NCBI RefSeq assembly: GCF_016411865.1
Contig: NZ_JAEKJA010000001.1
Span: forward strand, 310,001 to 374,000
Length of the DNA stretch: 64,000 nucleotides
Source: Acuticoccus mangrovi
Lineage (GTDB): Bacteria; Pseudomonadota; Alphaproteobacteria; Rhizobiales; Amorphaceae
Reading direction: 5' to 3'
A program made the translations under genes and the position numbers. Shown piece by piece: positions 13,043 through 22,177 of the stretch (position 1 is the stretch's first letter; each line of letters opens with the position of its first letter). The notes under the pieces were generated by a model. The model was not told the origin of the DNA. It saw only the letters and a program-made list of their open reading frames with translations, and did no database searches.

Positions 13043-16000
13043 TGCATCTTCTCGCCGCCGAAGCCCAGCGCATCGACGACGACGAGGCCGTTGACCTCGA
13101 CCTCGCTCCCGCCCCCATCGTCATCCTGTCGGCCGCCGACGGGGAGATCACCGCGTTCGCCCATGCTGCGGGGCGGACGGCGGGGCCGGAGGTGCGGCTT
13201 GCGAGCCTCGCCGCGCTGAGCCACCCGATGTCGGTCGACATGCTCGCCGACAAGACGCTGCGCCATGCCGAGGTGATCGCGGTGCGCGTGCTCGGCGGCG
13301 AGGGCTATTTCGCCTACGGCATCGAGACGCTGCGGCGGGTGGCCTTCGCCACCGGGGCGCGGCTGATCGTGGTGCCGGGCGAAGCGGATTTCGACGAGGC
13401 TCTCGCCGCCCGCGGCACGGCGCCCGTCGAGGTCGCCCGCCGCTTCCACGCCTACTGCCGCGAGGGGGGGCCGGAGAACCGCGACCGGGCGCTCGCGACG
13501 CTGCGCGCCCTCGTGACGGACGCGCCGATGCCGCCGACGGCGACGTCGGTTCCCGCGGCCGGCCTCTACGCTCGCGGGCGGATGCTGAAGGACCTCTCCG
13601 AGCTCGCCGCGATGATGCCCGACGGCCCCGCCGTCGGCCTCGTCTTCTACCGCTCGCACCTGATGGACGGGCAGGTGGGCGGCATCGACGCCCTCGTCGA
13701 GGCGCTCGCCGCCGAAGGCCTCGCCCCGGTGCCGATCTTCGCGGCGAGCCTCAAGGACGAGGTGGCCGACCGCGTCGTGCGGCATCTCCTCGACGAGGCG
13801 GGGGCGGGCGTCGTCCTCACGACGATGGCCTTCTCGGCGGGCGGGGCGGGGACGGCGCTCGACGATCGCCGCCGCGTGGTGCTCGAAGCGGTGCAGGCGT
13901 CGGCGAGCGTGGAGGTGTGGCGGGAAACGAGTGCCGGCCTCGCGGTGCGCGACCTCGCGATGAGCGTCGTCACGCCGGAGTTCGACGGGCGCGTCCTCTC
14001 CCGCGCCTTCGCCTTCAAGACGCGTGGCGAGCGCGACGCCCTGACCGGGGCCTTCCCGGTGGACTTCGTCGCCGAGCCGGGGCGCACGCGCTTCGTCGCC
14101 TGCCTCGCCGCCGCGCACGCCACGCTGGTGGCGACGCCGTTCGCCGAGAAGCGGGTCGCCCTCGTTGTCGCCAACTATCCGGGCAAGGACGGGCGGATCG
14201 CCAACGGCGTCGGCCTCGACACGCCGGCGGCGACGGCGAACATCATCGCCGCCCTCGGCGCGGCGGGGCTCGACGTCGCAGCGGCGCCGCGCACCTCGGC
14301 GGAGCTGATGGCGCACCTTCTCGCCGGCCGCGACGCGCCGCCGGAGCGAGTGTCGATCGCCGACTATCGCGCCTTCTTCGCGGCGCTGCCGGCCGAGGCG
14401 CAGCGGGCGGTGCTCGCCGAGTGGGGCGCCTCGGAGGACGATCCCTCCGCGACGGGCGAGGGCTTCATGATCCCGGCCCATCGCTTCGGCAACCTCGTGG
14501 TGGCGGTGCAGCCGACGCGGGCCTACGAGCGCGACCCCAAGGCGACCTACCACGACCCCGCGCTGGTGCCGACGCACGCCTATCTCGCCTTCTACCTCTA
14601 TCTGCGCGAGACGTTCGGCGCCCACGCGGTGGTGCACGTGGGCAAGCACGGCAACATGGAGTGGCTGCCCGGCAAGGGCGTCGCCCTCTCCGAGACGTGC
14701 TGGCCGGAGATCGCCTTCGGGCCGACGCCGCACGTCTATCCCTTCATCGTCAACGATCCGGGCGAGGGGACGCAGGCGAAGCGGCGGGCGCAGGGGGTCA
14801 TCGTCGACCATCTGACTCCGGCGATGACCCGGGCGGAAAGCCACGGCGCCTCGCTGGAGCTCGAGACGCTGATCGACGAATATGCCGGCGCCCGGGCGCT
14901 CGACCCTCGCCGCGCCGATCGCCTCGCCGGCGACATCATCGAGATCGCGGAGCGCGGGGGCTTCGCCGCGGACCTCGCGCTCGATCTCGGCGGCGATCGG
15001 GATGCGGCGATCGCCGCTCTCGACGCACACATCTGCGATCTCAAGGAGATGCAGATCCGCGACGGTCTGCACATCCTCGGTGAAAGCCCGACGGGGCGGC
15101 AGCGGCGCGATCTCGTGCTCGCCATCGCCCGGGCGCCGCGCGGGGCGGGTCCCGGCGACGCCTCGCTGATGCGGGCCATCGCCGCCGACTTCGGGCTCGA
15201 CTTCGATCCGCTCGACGCCGGCGTCGCCCCCTGGGAGGGGCCTCGCCCGGCCGCCCTCGACCGCCTCGCGAGCCCGTGGCGCACCGCCGCCGACACGGTG
15301 GAGCGGGTGGAGGACTTCGCCGCCGCCCTCCTCGACGGCGAGGCGGAGGCGGGCCCGGCGGCGCGCACCGTGCTCGACGCTCTCGCTCCGATCGCCGCCG
15401 CGCTCGACGTTTCGGGCGAACGGGAGATCGCCGCCGTTCTCGGCGCGCTCGCCGGGCGCTACACGCTGCCCGGTCCCTCCGGCGCGCCGACCCGCGGCCG
15501 GCCGGACATCCTGCCCACGGGCCGCAACTTCTACGCCGTCGACATTCGCGGCATCCCGACCCGCGCCGCCTGGCAGATCGGTACGCTCGCGGCGGAGCGG
15601 GTGGTGGAGCGCTACGTGATGGAGGAGGGCGACTGGCCGCGCTCCATCGTCCTCACCTGCTGGGGCACGGCCAACATGCGCACCGGCGGCGACGACATCG
15701 CCCAGGCGCTCGCCCTCGTCGGCGCCGAACCCGTGTGGGACGGCGCCCGCCTGACGGGCTTTTCCGTGCGCTCCCTCGGCGATCTCGGCCGCCCGCGGGT
15801 CGACGTGACGCTGCGCGTCTCCGGCTTCTTCCGCGACGCCTTTCCCGAGCAGATCGCCCTCTTCGACGCCGCCGCCCGCGCCGTCGCCGCCCTCGACGAG
15901 CCGGACGACCAGAACCCCGTCGCAAAGCGCTTCCGCGAGGCGGGTGAGGGGGGCGACATCTCCGTGTTCGGAGCGATGCCGGGGGCCTATGGCGCGGGCC

Positions 16001-16662
16001 TCCAGGCGCTGATCGACACCGGGGCCTGGGAGGGGCGGACGGATCTCGCCGAGGCGTTCGTCGCCTGGGGCCGCTACGGCTACGGCAAGGGCCGCGCGGG
16101 CGAGACGGCGGAGCACGCCTTGCGCACCCGCCTCGCCGGTATCGACGCCGTGGTGCAGGCGCAGGACAATCGCGAGCACGACCTCCTCGACAGCGACGAC
16201 TACTACCAGTTCGAGGGCGGGCTCGCGGCGGCGGTGGAGGCCGCATCGGGGCGGGCGCCCGTCAGCCTTCACGTCGACACCAGTCGGGCCGAGCGCCCCG
16301 TCGCCCGCACGCTGGGCGAGGAGATCGCCCGCGTGGTCCGCGGCCGGGCGGCGAACCCCAAGTGGCTTCAGGGCGTCATGCGCCACGGCTACAAGGGCGC
16401 CTTCGAGATCGCCGCGACCGTCGACTATCTCTTCGCCTTCGCGGCCACCACCAACGCGGTGGAGAGCCACCATTTCGACCAGCTCTACGACGCCTATCTC
16501 GACGACGAGACGGTGGCCGCCTTCATCGCCGAGGCCAACCGGCCGGCGCTGAGCGAGATCGCCGCCCGATTCGCTGAAGCGATCCGCCGGGGGTTATGGT
16601 CACCGAAGAAGAACAGCGTTCACCAGCGCCTCGAGGCGCTGCTAGCCGAGGACATCCGATGA
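13042..16662 (+). CDS. cobN: Cobaltochelatase subunit CobN
   Basis: Large subunit of the ATP-dependent chelatase that inserts cobalt into hydrogenobyrinic acid a,c-diamide in the aerobic pathway. The 1206 residues have family signatures including VGLVFYRSHLMDGQVGGIDAL, VALVVANYPGKDGRIANGVG, HVGKHGNMEWLPGKG (metal/porphyrin-binding region), FIVNDPGEGTQAKRR and the C-terminal NPKWLQGVMRHGYKG and AATVDYLFAFAATT. Slightly shorter than the Pseudomonas enzyme but complete. Partners CobS and CobT are not in the window; in related bacteria they are often elsewhere. The stop overlaps the cobO start (ATGA). Confidence 0.95.
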   Translation: MHLLAAEAQRIDDDEAVDLDLAPAPIVILSAADGEITAFAHAAGRTAGPEVRLASLAALSHPMSVDMLADKTLRHAEVIAVRVLGGEGYFAYGIETLRRVAFATGARLIVVPGEADFDEALAARGTAPVEVARRFHAYCREGGPENRDRALATLRALVTDAPMPPTATSVPAAGLYARGRMLKDLSELAAMMPDGPAVGLVFYRSHLMDGQVGGIDALVEALAAEGLAPVPIFAASLKDEVADRVVRHLLDEAGAGVVLTTMAFSAGGAGTALDDRRRVVLEAVQASASVEVWRETSAGLAVRDLAMSVVTPEFDGRVLSRAFAFKTRGERDALTGAFPVDFVAEPGRTRFVACLAAAHATLVATPFAEKRVALVVANYPGKDGRIANGVGLDTPAATANIIAALGAAGLDVAAAPRTSAELMAHLLAGRDAPPERVSIADYRAFFAALPAEAQRAVLAEWGASEDDPSATGEGFMIPAHRFGNLVVAVQPTRAYERDPKATYHDPALVPTHAYLAFYLYLRETFGAHAVVHVGKHGNMEWLPGKGVALSETCWPEIAFGPTPHVYPFIVNDPGEGTQAKRRAQGVIVDHLTPAMTRAESHGASLELETLIDEYAGARALDPRRADRLAGDIIEIAERGGFAADLALDLGGDRDAAIAALDAHICDLKEMQIRDGLHILGESPTGRQRRDLVLAIARAPRGAGPGDASLMRAIAADFGLDFDPLDAGVAPWEGPRPAALDRLASPWRTAADTVERVEDFAAALLDGEAEAGPAARTVLDALAPIAAALDVSGEREIAAVLGALAGRYTLPGPSGAPTRGRPDILPTGRNFYAVDIRGIPTRAAWQIGTLAAERVVERYVMEEGDWPRSIVLTCWGTANMRTGGDDIAQALALVGAEPVWDGARLTGFSVRSLGDLGRPRVDVTLRVSGFFRDAFPEQIALFDAAARAVAALDEPDDQNPVAKRFREAGEGGDISVFGAMPGAYGAGLQALIDTGAWEGRTDLAEAFVAWGRYGYGKGRAGETAEHALRTRLAGIDAVVQAQDNREHDLLDSDDYYQFEGGLAAAVEAASGRAPVSLHVDTSRAERPVARTLGEEIARVVRGRAANPKWLQGVMRHGYKGAFEIAATVDYLFAFAATTNAVESHHFDQLYDAYLDDETVAAFIAEANRPALSEIAARFAEAIRRGLWSPKKNSVHQRLEALLAEDIR

Positions 16663-17270
16663 GCGAGTCCGATCTCGACGTCCGCCACGCGGAGAAGATG
16701 CGCAAGAAGAAGGAGGCGCGGGACAAGATCCTCGCCACCAAGACCATCGAGAAGGGCCTCCTGATCGTCCACACCGGCAAGGGGAAGGGCAAGTCCACTG
16801 CCGCCTTCGGCATGGTGATGCGCGCCGTCGGTCACGGCATGAAGGTCGCCGTGGTGCAGTTCATCAAGGGTCGGATCGAGACGGGCGAGAAGGCGGTGCT
16901 CGACCGCTTCGCCGATCAGGTGACGGTGAAGCGCATGGGCGAGGGCTTCACCTGGGAGACCCAGGACCGGCAGCGCGACATCGCCGCCGCCCGGGCCGCC
17001 TGGGACGCCGCCAAGGAGATGATCGCCTCCGGCACCTACAAGATGGTGCTCCTCGACGAGCTCAACATCGTGCTGCGCTACGACTATCTGCCGCTCGAGG
17101 AGGTGGTCGCCTTCCTCCGGGACGAGAAGCCCGAGGACGTGCACGTGATCGTCACCGGCCGCAACGCCAAGGACGAGCTGATCGAGATCGCCGACCTCGT
17201 GACCGAGATGACGATGGTGAAGCACCCGTTCCGCTCCGGCGTGAAGCCGCAGGCCGGGATCGAGTTTTAG
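16659..17270 (+). CDS. cobO: Cob(I)yrinic acid a,c-diamide adenosyltransferase
   Basis: CobA/CobO-type enzyme that adds the upper adenosyl ligand from ATP to Co(I) corrinoids. The P-loop GKGKGKST is at residues 40-47; VVQFIKG, MGEGFTWETQD and LLDELNIVLRYDYL are family signatures; 203 residues is normal. The ATG at 16659 overlaps the cobN stop by 4 bp; a longer in-frame extension upstream would overlap cobN by 67 bp without conserved sequence. Last gene of the cobP-cobW-cobN-cobO operon; a hairpin follows at 17290. Confidence 0.94.
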   Translation: MSESDLDVRHAEKMRKKKEARDKILATKTIEKGLLIVHTGKGKGKSTAAFGMVMRAVGHGMKVAVVQFIKGRIETGEKAVLDRFADQVTVKRMGEGFTWETQDRQRDIAAARAAWDAAKEMIASGTYKMVLLDELNIVLRYDYLPLEEVVAFLRDEKPEDVHVIVTGRNAKDELIEIADLVTEMTMVKHPFRSGVKPQAGIEF

Positions 17271-17289
17271 GCAATATGCGAGAGGTGAG

Positions 17290-17313
17290 CACCGAGCGCC
17301 GAAGCGCCCGGTG
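17290..17313. terminator. Hairpin between cobO and a convergent lipoprotein gene
   Basis: CACCG-A-GCGC-CGAA-GCGC-C-CGGTG forms a 9-pair stem with one internal mismatch between two convergent genes. It could end transcription both ways, though no T-run is present. Confidence 0.4.
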
Positions 17314-17356
17314 TCGCGATGGTCGAGCCGCTGCGGGCCTCAGCGTGGCGCTGGGA

Positions 17357-17617
17357 TCAGGGGCAGGGAACCGGCTCGCCGTATTGGTTGACGCAGCGCG
17401 AGGACGGCGTGGTCGCCGCGCCGAGAACCGCACCGCCGACCGCGCCGACCGCCGCACCCGCGAGCGCGCCGCCCGCATCGGCACCGGCCACCGCGGCGAT
17501 GGTCGCGCCGGTCGCCGCGCCGAGCGCGCCGCCGACGAGTGCACGGTCCTGCTGGTTGGTCGAGTTGCATGCCGCCAGCGCCGTCACGAGGCTCAACGCC
17601 AGAATGATCTTTTTCAT
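17357..17617 (-). CDS. Small glycine-zipper lipoprotein (86 aa)
   Basis: MKKIILALSLVTALAAC is a lipoprotein signal peptide with lipobox LAAC and Cys17 as the acylated residue. The middle (ALVGGALGAATGATIAAVAG and ADAGGALAGAAVGAVGGAVL) is a glycine-zipper repeat like that of small outer-membrane YMGG/OmpA-linked lipoproteins. GGGGG precedes the ATG at 17617. It is convergent with cobO and unlikely to be part of cobalamin synthesis. Confidence 0.85.
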   Translation of the reverse strand: MKKIILALSLVTALAACNSTNQQDRALVGGALGAATGATIAAVAGADAGGALAGAAVGAVGGAVLGAATTPSSRCVNQYGEPVPCP

Positions 17618-17693
17618 GATACACCCCCTTAGCCGGCCCGCAGACATGAGGTCGGCCGACAATTCCTCATCTTGCCAGCCGGCTTAACGGCAG

Positions 17694-19217
17694 ATGAAGG
17701 AAAATCCACCTCTCGGCATGGGAAATCGTTTGACCGTCCCCGCGATCATGATTCAGGGCACCGGGTCGGACGTCGGCAAGTCGCTGATCGTCGCCGGTCT
17801 TTGCCGGCTGTTCGCCCGGCGTGGCCTGCGGATTCGCCCCTTCAAGCCGCAGAATATGTCGAACAACGCCGCGGCGACGCCGGACGGGGGCGAGATCGGC
17901 CGGGCGCAGATGCTGCAGGCGCGCGCCGCGGGGGCGGTGCCGAGCGTTCACATGAACCCTGTGCTTCTGAAGCCACAGTCGGAAACCGGGGCGCAGATCG
18001 TGGTGCAGGGCCGCGCCGTCGCGAGCGCGCGGGCGCGCGACTACGGCGCCATGAAGGGACGTCTCCTGCCGCAGGTACTGGAGAGCTTCACGATTCTGGG
18101 CCGGGACGCCGATCTCCTGATCGCGGAGGGGGCGGGGAGCCCGGCCGAGATCAATCTTCGCGACGGCGATATCGCCAACATGGGCTTCGCCGTCGCGGCG
18201 GGGGTTCCGGCGGTGCTCGTCGCCGATATTGGCCGGGGCGGGGTGATCGCCAACCTCGTCGGCACCCACATGGTGCTCCCCGCCGCCGACCGGGCGATGG
18301 TCGCGGGCTTCATCGTCAATCGCTTTCGCGGCGACGTGTCGCTGTTCGACGACGGGGTCGCCGCCATCGAGGCGCGGACCCGTTGGCCCTCGTTCGGCGT
18401 GGTGCCGCATTTCGCCGAGGCCGCGGCGCTTCCGGCCGAGGACACGCTGGGCCTCGCCTCGGGTTCCGCCCACGGCGCGCTCAAGGTGGTGATGCCGCGC
18501 ACCCCGCACATCGCGAATTTCGACGACGCGGACCCGCTGCGCCTCGAGCCGGAGGTCGACTTCGTGCTCGCCGACCTCGCCGACCCGCTGCCGGCCGACG
18601 CCGACCTCGTGCTCCTGCCGGGCTCGAAGTCGACCATCGCCGACACGCGGGCGCTGAAGGCGGCGGGGTGGGACATCGACTTGCGGGCGCACCTGCGGCG
18701 CGGCGGCCGGATCCTGGGTCTCTGCGGCGGCTACCAGACGCTCGGCCGCACCATTGCCGATCCCGACGGGCTCGAAGGGCCGCCGGGGGAGATGACCGGC
18801 CTCGGCCTTCTCGACGTCGAGACGGTGCTGTCGGCGCCGAAGACCACGCGCCAGACCCGCGGCACGTCGCTGCTGGCGGGGGCGGAGGGGGCGCCGGTCG
18901 AGGGTTACCGGATCCACATGGGGCGCACCGCCGGGCCGGACTGCGCCCGCCCGGCGGTGCGGCTCGAAGAGGGCGTCGACGGCGCCACGTCGCCCGACGG
19001 CCGGGTGTGTGGACTCTATCTCCACGGCCTCTTCGGCTCGGACGCGTTCCGCGCGGCCTTTCTCGGCGGCTTCGGCGTGGCGGCCTCGCTCGCCTACGAG
19101 GCGCGGGTCGACGCGGCGCTCGACGGCCTCGCCGATCACCTCGAGGCCTCGCTCGACGTCGAGGCGCTGTGGCGCGTCGCTCAGGCGAGGGCGGCGGCGA
19201 GCGCGAGGAGGGCGTAG
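17694..19217 (+). CDS. cobQ: Cobyric acid synthase
   Basis: Glutamine-dependent amidase that converts adenosylcobyrinic acid a,c-diamide to cobyric acid. The N-terminal dethiobiotin-synthetase-like ATPase has [11 protein letters not shown] (about 20-30) and [11 protein letters not shown]; the C-terminal glutaminase-like domain has Cys344 in [10 protein letters not shown] and His444 in LYLHGLFGS. 507 residues. ATG 17694 is taken; ATG 17718 ([11 protein letters not shown]) is equally close to the conserved part. The 3' end overlaps convergent cobD by 37 bp, so transcription of the two genes may interfere. Confidence 0.94.
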   Translation: MKENPPLGMGNRLTVPAIMIQGTGSDVGKSLIVAGLCRLFARRGLRIRPFKPQNMSNNAAATPDGGEIGRAQMLQARAAGAVPSVHMNPVLLKPQSETGAQIVVQGRAVASARARDYGAMKGRLLPQVLESFTILGRDADLLIAEGAGSPAEINLRDGDIANMGFAVAAGVPAVLVADIGRGGVIANLVGTHMVLPAADRAMVAGFIVNRFRGDVSLFDDGVAAIEARTRWPSFGVVPHFAEAAALPAEDTLGLASGSAHGALKVVMPRTPHIANFDDADPLRLEPEVDFVLADLADPLPADADLVLLPGSKSTIADTRALKAAGWDIDLRAHLRRGGRILGLCGGYQTLGRTIADPDGLEGPPGEMTGLGLLDVETVLSAPKTTRQTRGTSLLAGAEGAPVEGYRIHMGRTAGPDCARPAVRLEEGVDGATSPDGRVCGLYLHGLFGSDAFRAAFLGGFGVAASLAYEARVDAALDGLADHLEASLDVEALWRVAQARAAASARRA

Positions 19218-20110
19218 AGCCCCGCCTCGATCAGCCCCACCTGGCGCGAGAGGGCGAGGCCCGCCCGCACGTCGCTCCGGTCCGGGGCGCGTCCCCCGGC
19301 GTTGAGGCGGACCCCGTCGACGAGGCGCCCAGCATAGGTGCGTGGGCCGCCGAGCGAGACGCCGAGCGCGTGGGCGAAGGCCGCCTCGGGCCAGCCGGCG
19401 TTGGGCGAAACGTGCCGGTCCGCATCCGCCTTGATGGCGGCGAAGCGGTGGCGCAGCGCGGGTCGCGCGAGGATCACCAAGGCGGCCGTGAGGCGGGCGG
19501 GCACGAGGTTCATCAGATCGTCGAGCCGGGCGGCGGCCGCGCCGAAGGCCTCATGGCGGGGCGTGCGATGGCCGATCATGGAATCGGCGGTGTTCACCAC
19601 CTTGTAGACGACGAGCCCCGGCAGCCCCGCGACCGCGAGCCAGAAGAGCGGCGCGACGACCCCGTCGGAGAGGCTCTCGCTCAGCGTCTCGATGCTGGCG
19701 CGGGCGATGCCCGCCTCCTCGAGGCTCGCCGTGTCGCGGCCGACGATCATCGCGACGCGGCGCCGCGCCTCGGCGAGCGTTGGGGCGTCGGCGACGGCGG
19801 CGACGTGCTGGTGCAGGCTGCGGTGAGCGATGAGGCTTGAGGCGAGCGCCGCCTCGACGAGGAGGCCGACCGGGCCGGGCAGAAGCGCCAGCGCGCCGGC
19901 GACGACGGCGGCGAGAAAACCGAAGCCGAGGGCGAGGGCGGCGATGGCGAGGACGCCCTTCTGCCGCCGCGCCGCTCCCCGGTTGAGCCGCAGGTCGAGC
20001 GCGTCGATCGCCTTGCCGAACCAGGTCACCGGGTGGCCGACGCGCTGCCAGAGGGTGGGCGGATCGCCGACGATCGCGTCGATCAGGATGGCGAGGACGA
20101 CGAGCGCCAT
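19181..20110 (-). CDS. cobD: Adenosylcobinamide-phosphate synthase (CobD/CbiB)
   Basis: Membrane enzyme joining the aminopropanol arm to adenosylcobyric acid. Start [28 protein letters not shown] is the family signature; hydrophobic segments occur near residues 50-85, 150-165 and at the C-terminus. [23 protein letters not shown] and [15 protein letters not shown] are conserved blocks. 309 residues, full length. It follows cobC by 3 bp on the minus strand, an operon, and converges on cobQ. Confidence 0.93.
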   Translation of the reverse strand: MALVVLAILIDAIVGDPPTLWQRVGHPVTWFGKAIDALDLRLNRGAARRQKGVLAIAALALGFGFLAAVVAGALALLPGPVGLLVEAALASSLIAHRSLHQHVAAVADAPTLAEARRRVAMIVGRDTASLEEAGIARASIETLSESLSDGVVAPLFWLAVAGLPGLVVYKVVNTADSMIGHRTPRHEAFGAAAARLDDLMNLVPARLTAALVILARPALRHRFAAIKADADRHVSPNAGWPEAAFAHALGVSLGGPRTYAGRLVDGVRLNAGGRAPDRSDVRAGLALSRQVGLIEAGLYALLALAAALA

Positions 20111-20113
20111 CCG

Positions 20114-21097
20114 TCAGACCCCGAGCGCGGCGCGCGTTGCGAGGAGGCTTTGGGCGAGCCGCGGCAATGCCGCGCCGGGCAGGCCGAAGCGCAGCCGGTC
20201 CGGCGCCTCGGTGAAGCGGCGGGTCCAGATGCCCCGCTCGGCGAGGCGATGGTGCCAGGCCGCGGCCTGATCCGTCTCGACGAGGCGGAAGAGGTCGGTG
20301 CCGCCGACGACGGCGAGGCCGGCGGCGGCGAGGGCGCCGTCGAGGGCGATGCGCTCCTCGGCGAGACGCCGGCGCATCGCGGCGGCCCATGCCGCGTCGG
20401 CGAGGGCGGCGCGGCCGACGGCGAGGGCTGGCCCGCTGACGGCCCAGGGGCCGAGCGCGTCGGCGAGGGTGGCGATGTCGGCGGCATCGCCGATCGCGAA
20501 GCCGAGGCGCAGGCCGGCGAGGCCGTAGAACTTGCCGAAGCTCTTGAGGACGAGCGTTCCCGGCCGGCCCGCGGCGGTGGCGGCGGGATCGAGATCGCCG
20601 AAGGCCTCGTCGACGATCACCCGCGCCCCCGTCGCCGCGGCGAAGGCGGCGATCTCGGCGGCGGGCGTGCGCCGCCCGTCGGGATTGTTGGGGGTCACCA
20701 CGACGGCGACGTCGGCGCCCTCGGCTGCGGCGAGATCGGGCACCTCGACCACCTCCGCGCACCGGCGCCAGGTGGCGGCGTGCTCGCCGTAGGTCGGCCC
20801 CACGACGGCGACGCGGCGCGCCGAAAAGAGGCGCGGCAGCCACTGGAGGATCGCCTGGGTGCCCGGCGCCGCCGCGATCGCGGCGGAGGCCGGAACCCGA
20901 TAGGCCTCGCGTGCCGCCGCGAGGCAGCCGGCGAGCATCTCGGACTGCGGCAGCCCGGTCATGGCATCGAGCGGGACGGTCGCGGGATAGGCGTGCGGAT
21001 TGATACCGGTGGAGAGGTCGAGCACTGCCTTGCCGCCCGCCAGGTGGCGCGCCTCGGCGAGATCGCCGCCGTGGGAGACGCTCACGGGGCGCACCAT
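20114..21097 (-). CDS. cobC: Threonine-phosphate decarboxylase
   Basis: PLP-dependent fold-type I aminotransferase-like enzyme making (R)-1-amino-2-propanol phosphate for the nucleotide loop. HGGDLAEARHLAGG and LDLSTGINPHAYP are the N-terminal signature, VVVTPNNPDGR holds the substrate/PLP Asn, and LKSFGKFYGLAGLRLG contains the Schiff-base Lys. 327 residues. ATG 21097 is used because conserved sequence starts immediately; upstream the frame stays open for long but encodes nothing recognisable. It precedes cobD. Confidence 0.9.
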   Translation of the reverse strand: MVRPVSVSHGGDLAEARHLAGGKAVLDLSTGINPHAYPATVPLDAMTGLPQSEMLAGCLAAAREAYRVPASAAIAAAPGTQAILQWLPRLFSARRVAVVGPTYGEHAATWRRCAEVVEVPDLAAAEGADVAVVVTPNNPDGRRTPAAEIAAFAAATGARVIVDEAFGDLDPAATAAGRPGTLVLKSFGKFYGLAGLRLGFAIGDAADIATLADALGPWAVSGPALAVGRAALADAAWAAAMRRRLAEERIALDGALAAAGLAVVGGTDLFRLVETDQAAAWHHRLAERGIWTRRFTEAPDRLRFGLPGAALPRLAQSLLATRAALGV

Positions 21098-21388
21098 CGC
21101 ATTCTGGGGAGAGGCATCGCGTCTCGTCGTCGTTCGGGGCGGGCGACCGGCGGTGGACGACGTCCGCCGCGGGTCTTCGGGGGGCTGCTCGTCGAACCCA
21201 TAGCAAATCCGCGCCCGATCGCAGAGGGGGGGCGGACGATCGCCGCGATCGGCACCACCCTCGGCCTGCGGCCGGCCGGAACGTTCGGTCGAATAGGTCG
21301 GCGGGTGGGGTTTTCCGATCGCCCCGGCGGCGGCTAAATCCTTGGCGCAGGGATCATTCGCCGGTCCCGGCCGACAAGAGGACGAACC

Positions 21389-22150
21389 ATGGAGCTTTCC
21401 CTCGCCGGACAGGTCGCGCTCGTCACCGGCGCGTCGAGCGGGCTCGGCGCCCACTTCGCCCGCACCCTTGCCGATGCCGGGGCCGACGTGGTCGTTGCGG
21501 CACGCCGCCGCGACCGGCTCGACGAGCTCTGCGCCGAGATCGCCGACGACGGCGGGACCGCCGCGGCCGTCGCGCTCGACGTGACCGATCCCGCCTCCGT
21601 CGTCGCCGGCTTCGACGCGGCGACCGAGGCGTTCGGCGTGCCGACCGTCGTCATCAACAACGCCGGCGTCACCACCACCGGCGCGGCGATCGACCTCGAC
21701 GACGCGGACTGGGCCCGCGTCGTCGACACCAACCTCACGGGCTGCTTCACCGTGGCGCGGGAGGCGGCGCGGCGGATGCGGGCGGCCCAGTCCGGCGGCA
21801 GCATCGTCAACATCGCCTCGATCCTCGGCTTTCGCGTCGCCGGAGCGCTCGCCCACTATGCGGCGGCGAAGGCCGGGCTCGTGCAGCTCACCAAGTCGCT
21901 GGCGCTCGAATGGGCGCGCTACGGCATCCGCGTCAACGCGCTCGCCCCGGGCTACATCCTCACCGACATCAACCGCGACTTCTTCGCCACCGATGCGGGT
22001 GCCGCGATCGTCAAGCGCATCCCTCAGCGGCGCCTCGGCGAGGTGGAGGAGCTCGATGCGCCGCTTCTCCTCCTCGCCAGCAGTGCGTCGAGCTACATGA
22101 CCGGCAGCGTCATCACCGTCGACGGTGGTCACCTCGTGTCCTCCCTCTGA
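21389..22150 (+). CDS. SDR family oxidoreductase
   Basis: Classical short-chain dehydrogenase, 253 residues: TGASSGLG cofactor motif at 14-21, NNAGV near 90, catalytic Ser in NIASILG and YAAAK with Tyr/Lys, plus the C-terminal TGSVITVDGGH. The GLxxH-type N-terminus suggests NAD(H) or NADP(H)-dependent oxidation of a small alcohol or hydroxyacyl-CoA. It is 28 bp upstream of an acyl-CoA dehydrogenase, so a role in degrading an acyl-CoA is likely. Substrate unknown. Confidence 0.88.
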   Translation: MELSLAGQVALVTGASSGLGAHFARTLADAGADVVVAARRRDRLDELCAEIADDGGTAAAVALDVTDPASVVAGFDAATEAFGVPTVVINNAGVTTTGAAIDLDDADWARVVDTNLTGCFTVAREAARRMRAAQSGGSIVNIASILGFRVAGALAHYAAAKAGLVQLTKSLALEWARYGIRVNALAPGYILTDINRDFFATDAGAAIVKRIPQRRLGEVEELDAPLLLLASSASSYMTGSVITVDGGHLVSSL

Positions 22151-22177
22151 GGGTGGCAAGAACAAGAAGGAAACTCC

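Noticed and set aside
12547-16473. A 1308-codon open frame antisense to cobW and cobN
   Set aside because: Arises from high third-position GC of the real genes. Composition is Arg/His/Gly/Ala-rich without motifs.
21098-21388. Possible cobalamin riboswitch upstream of cobC
   Set aside because: I looked on both strands for the B12 box and flanking stems and saw none; GC-rich hairpins here do not match.
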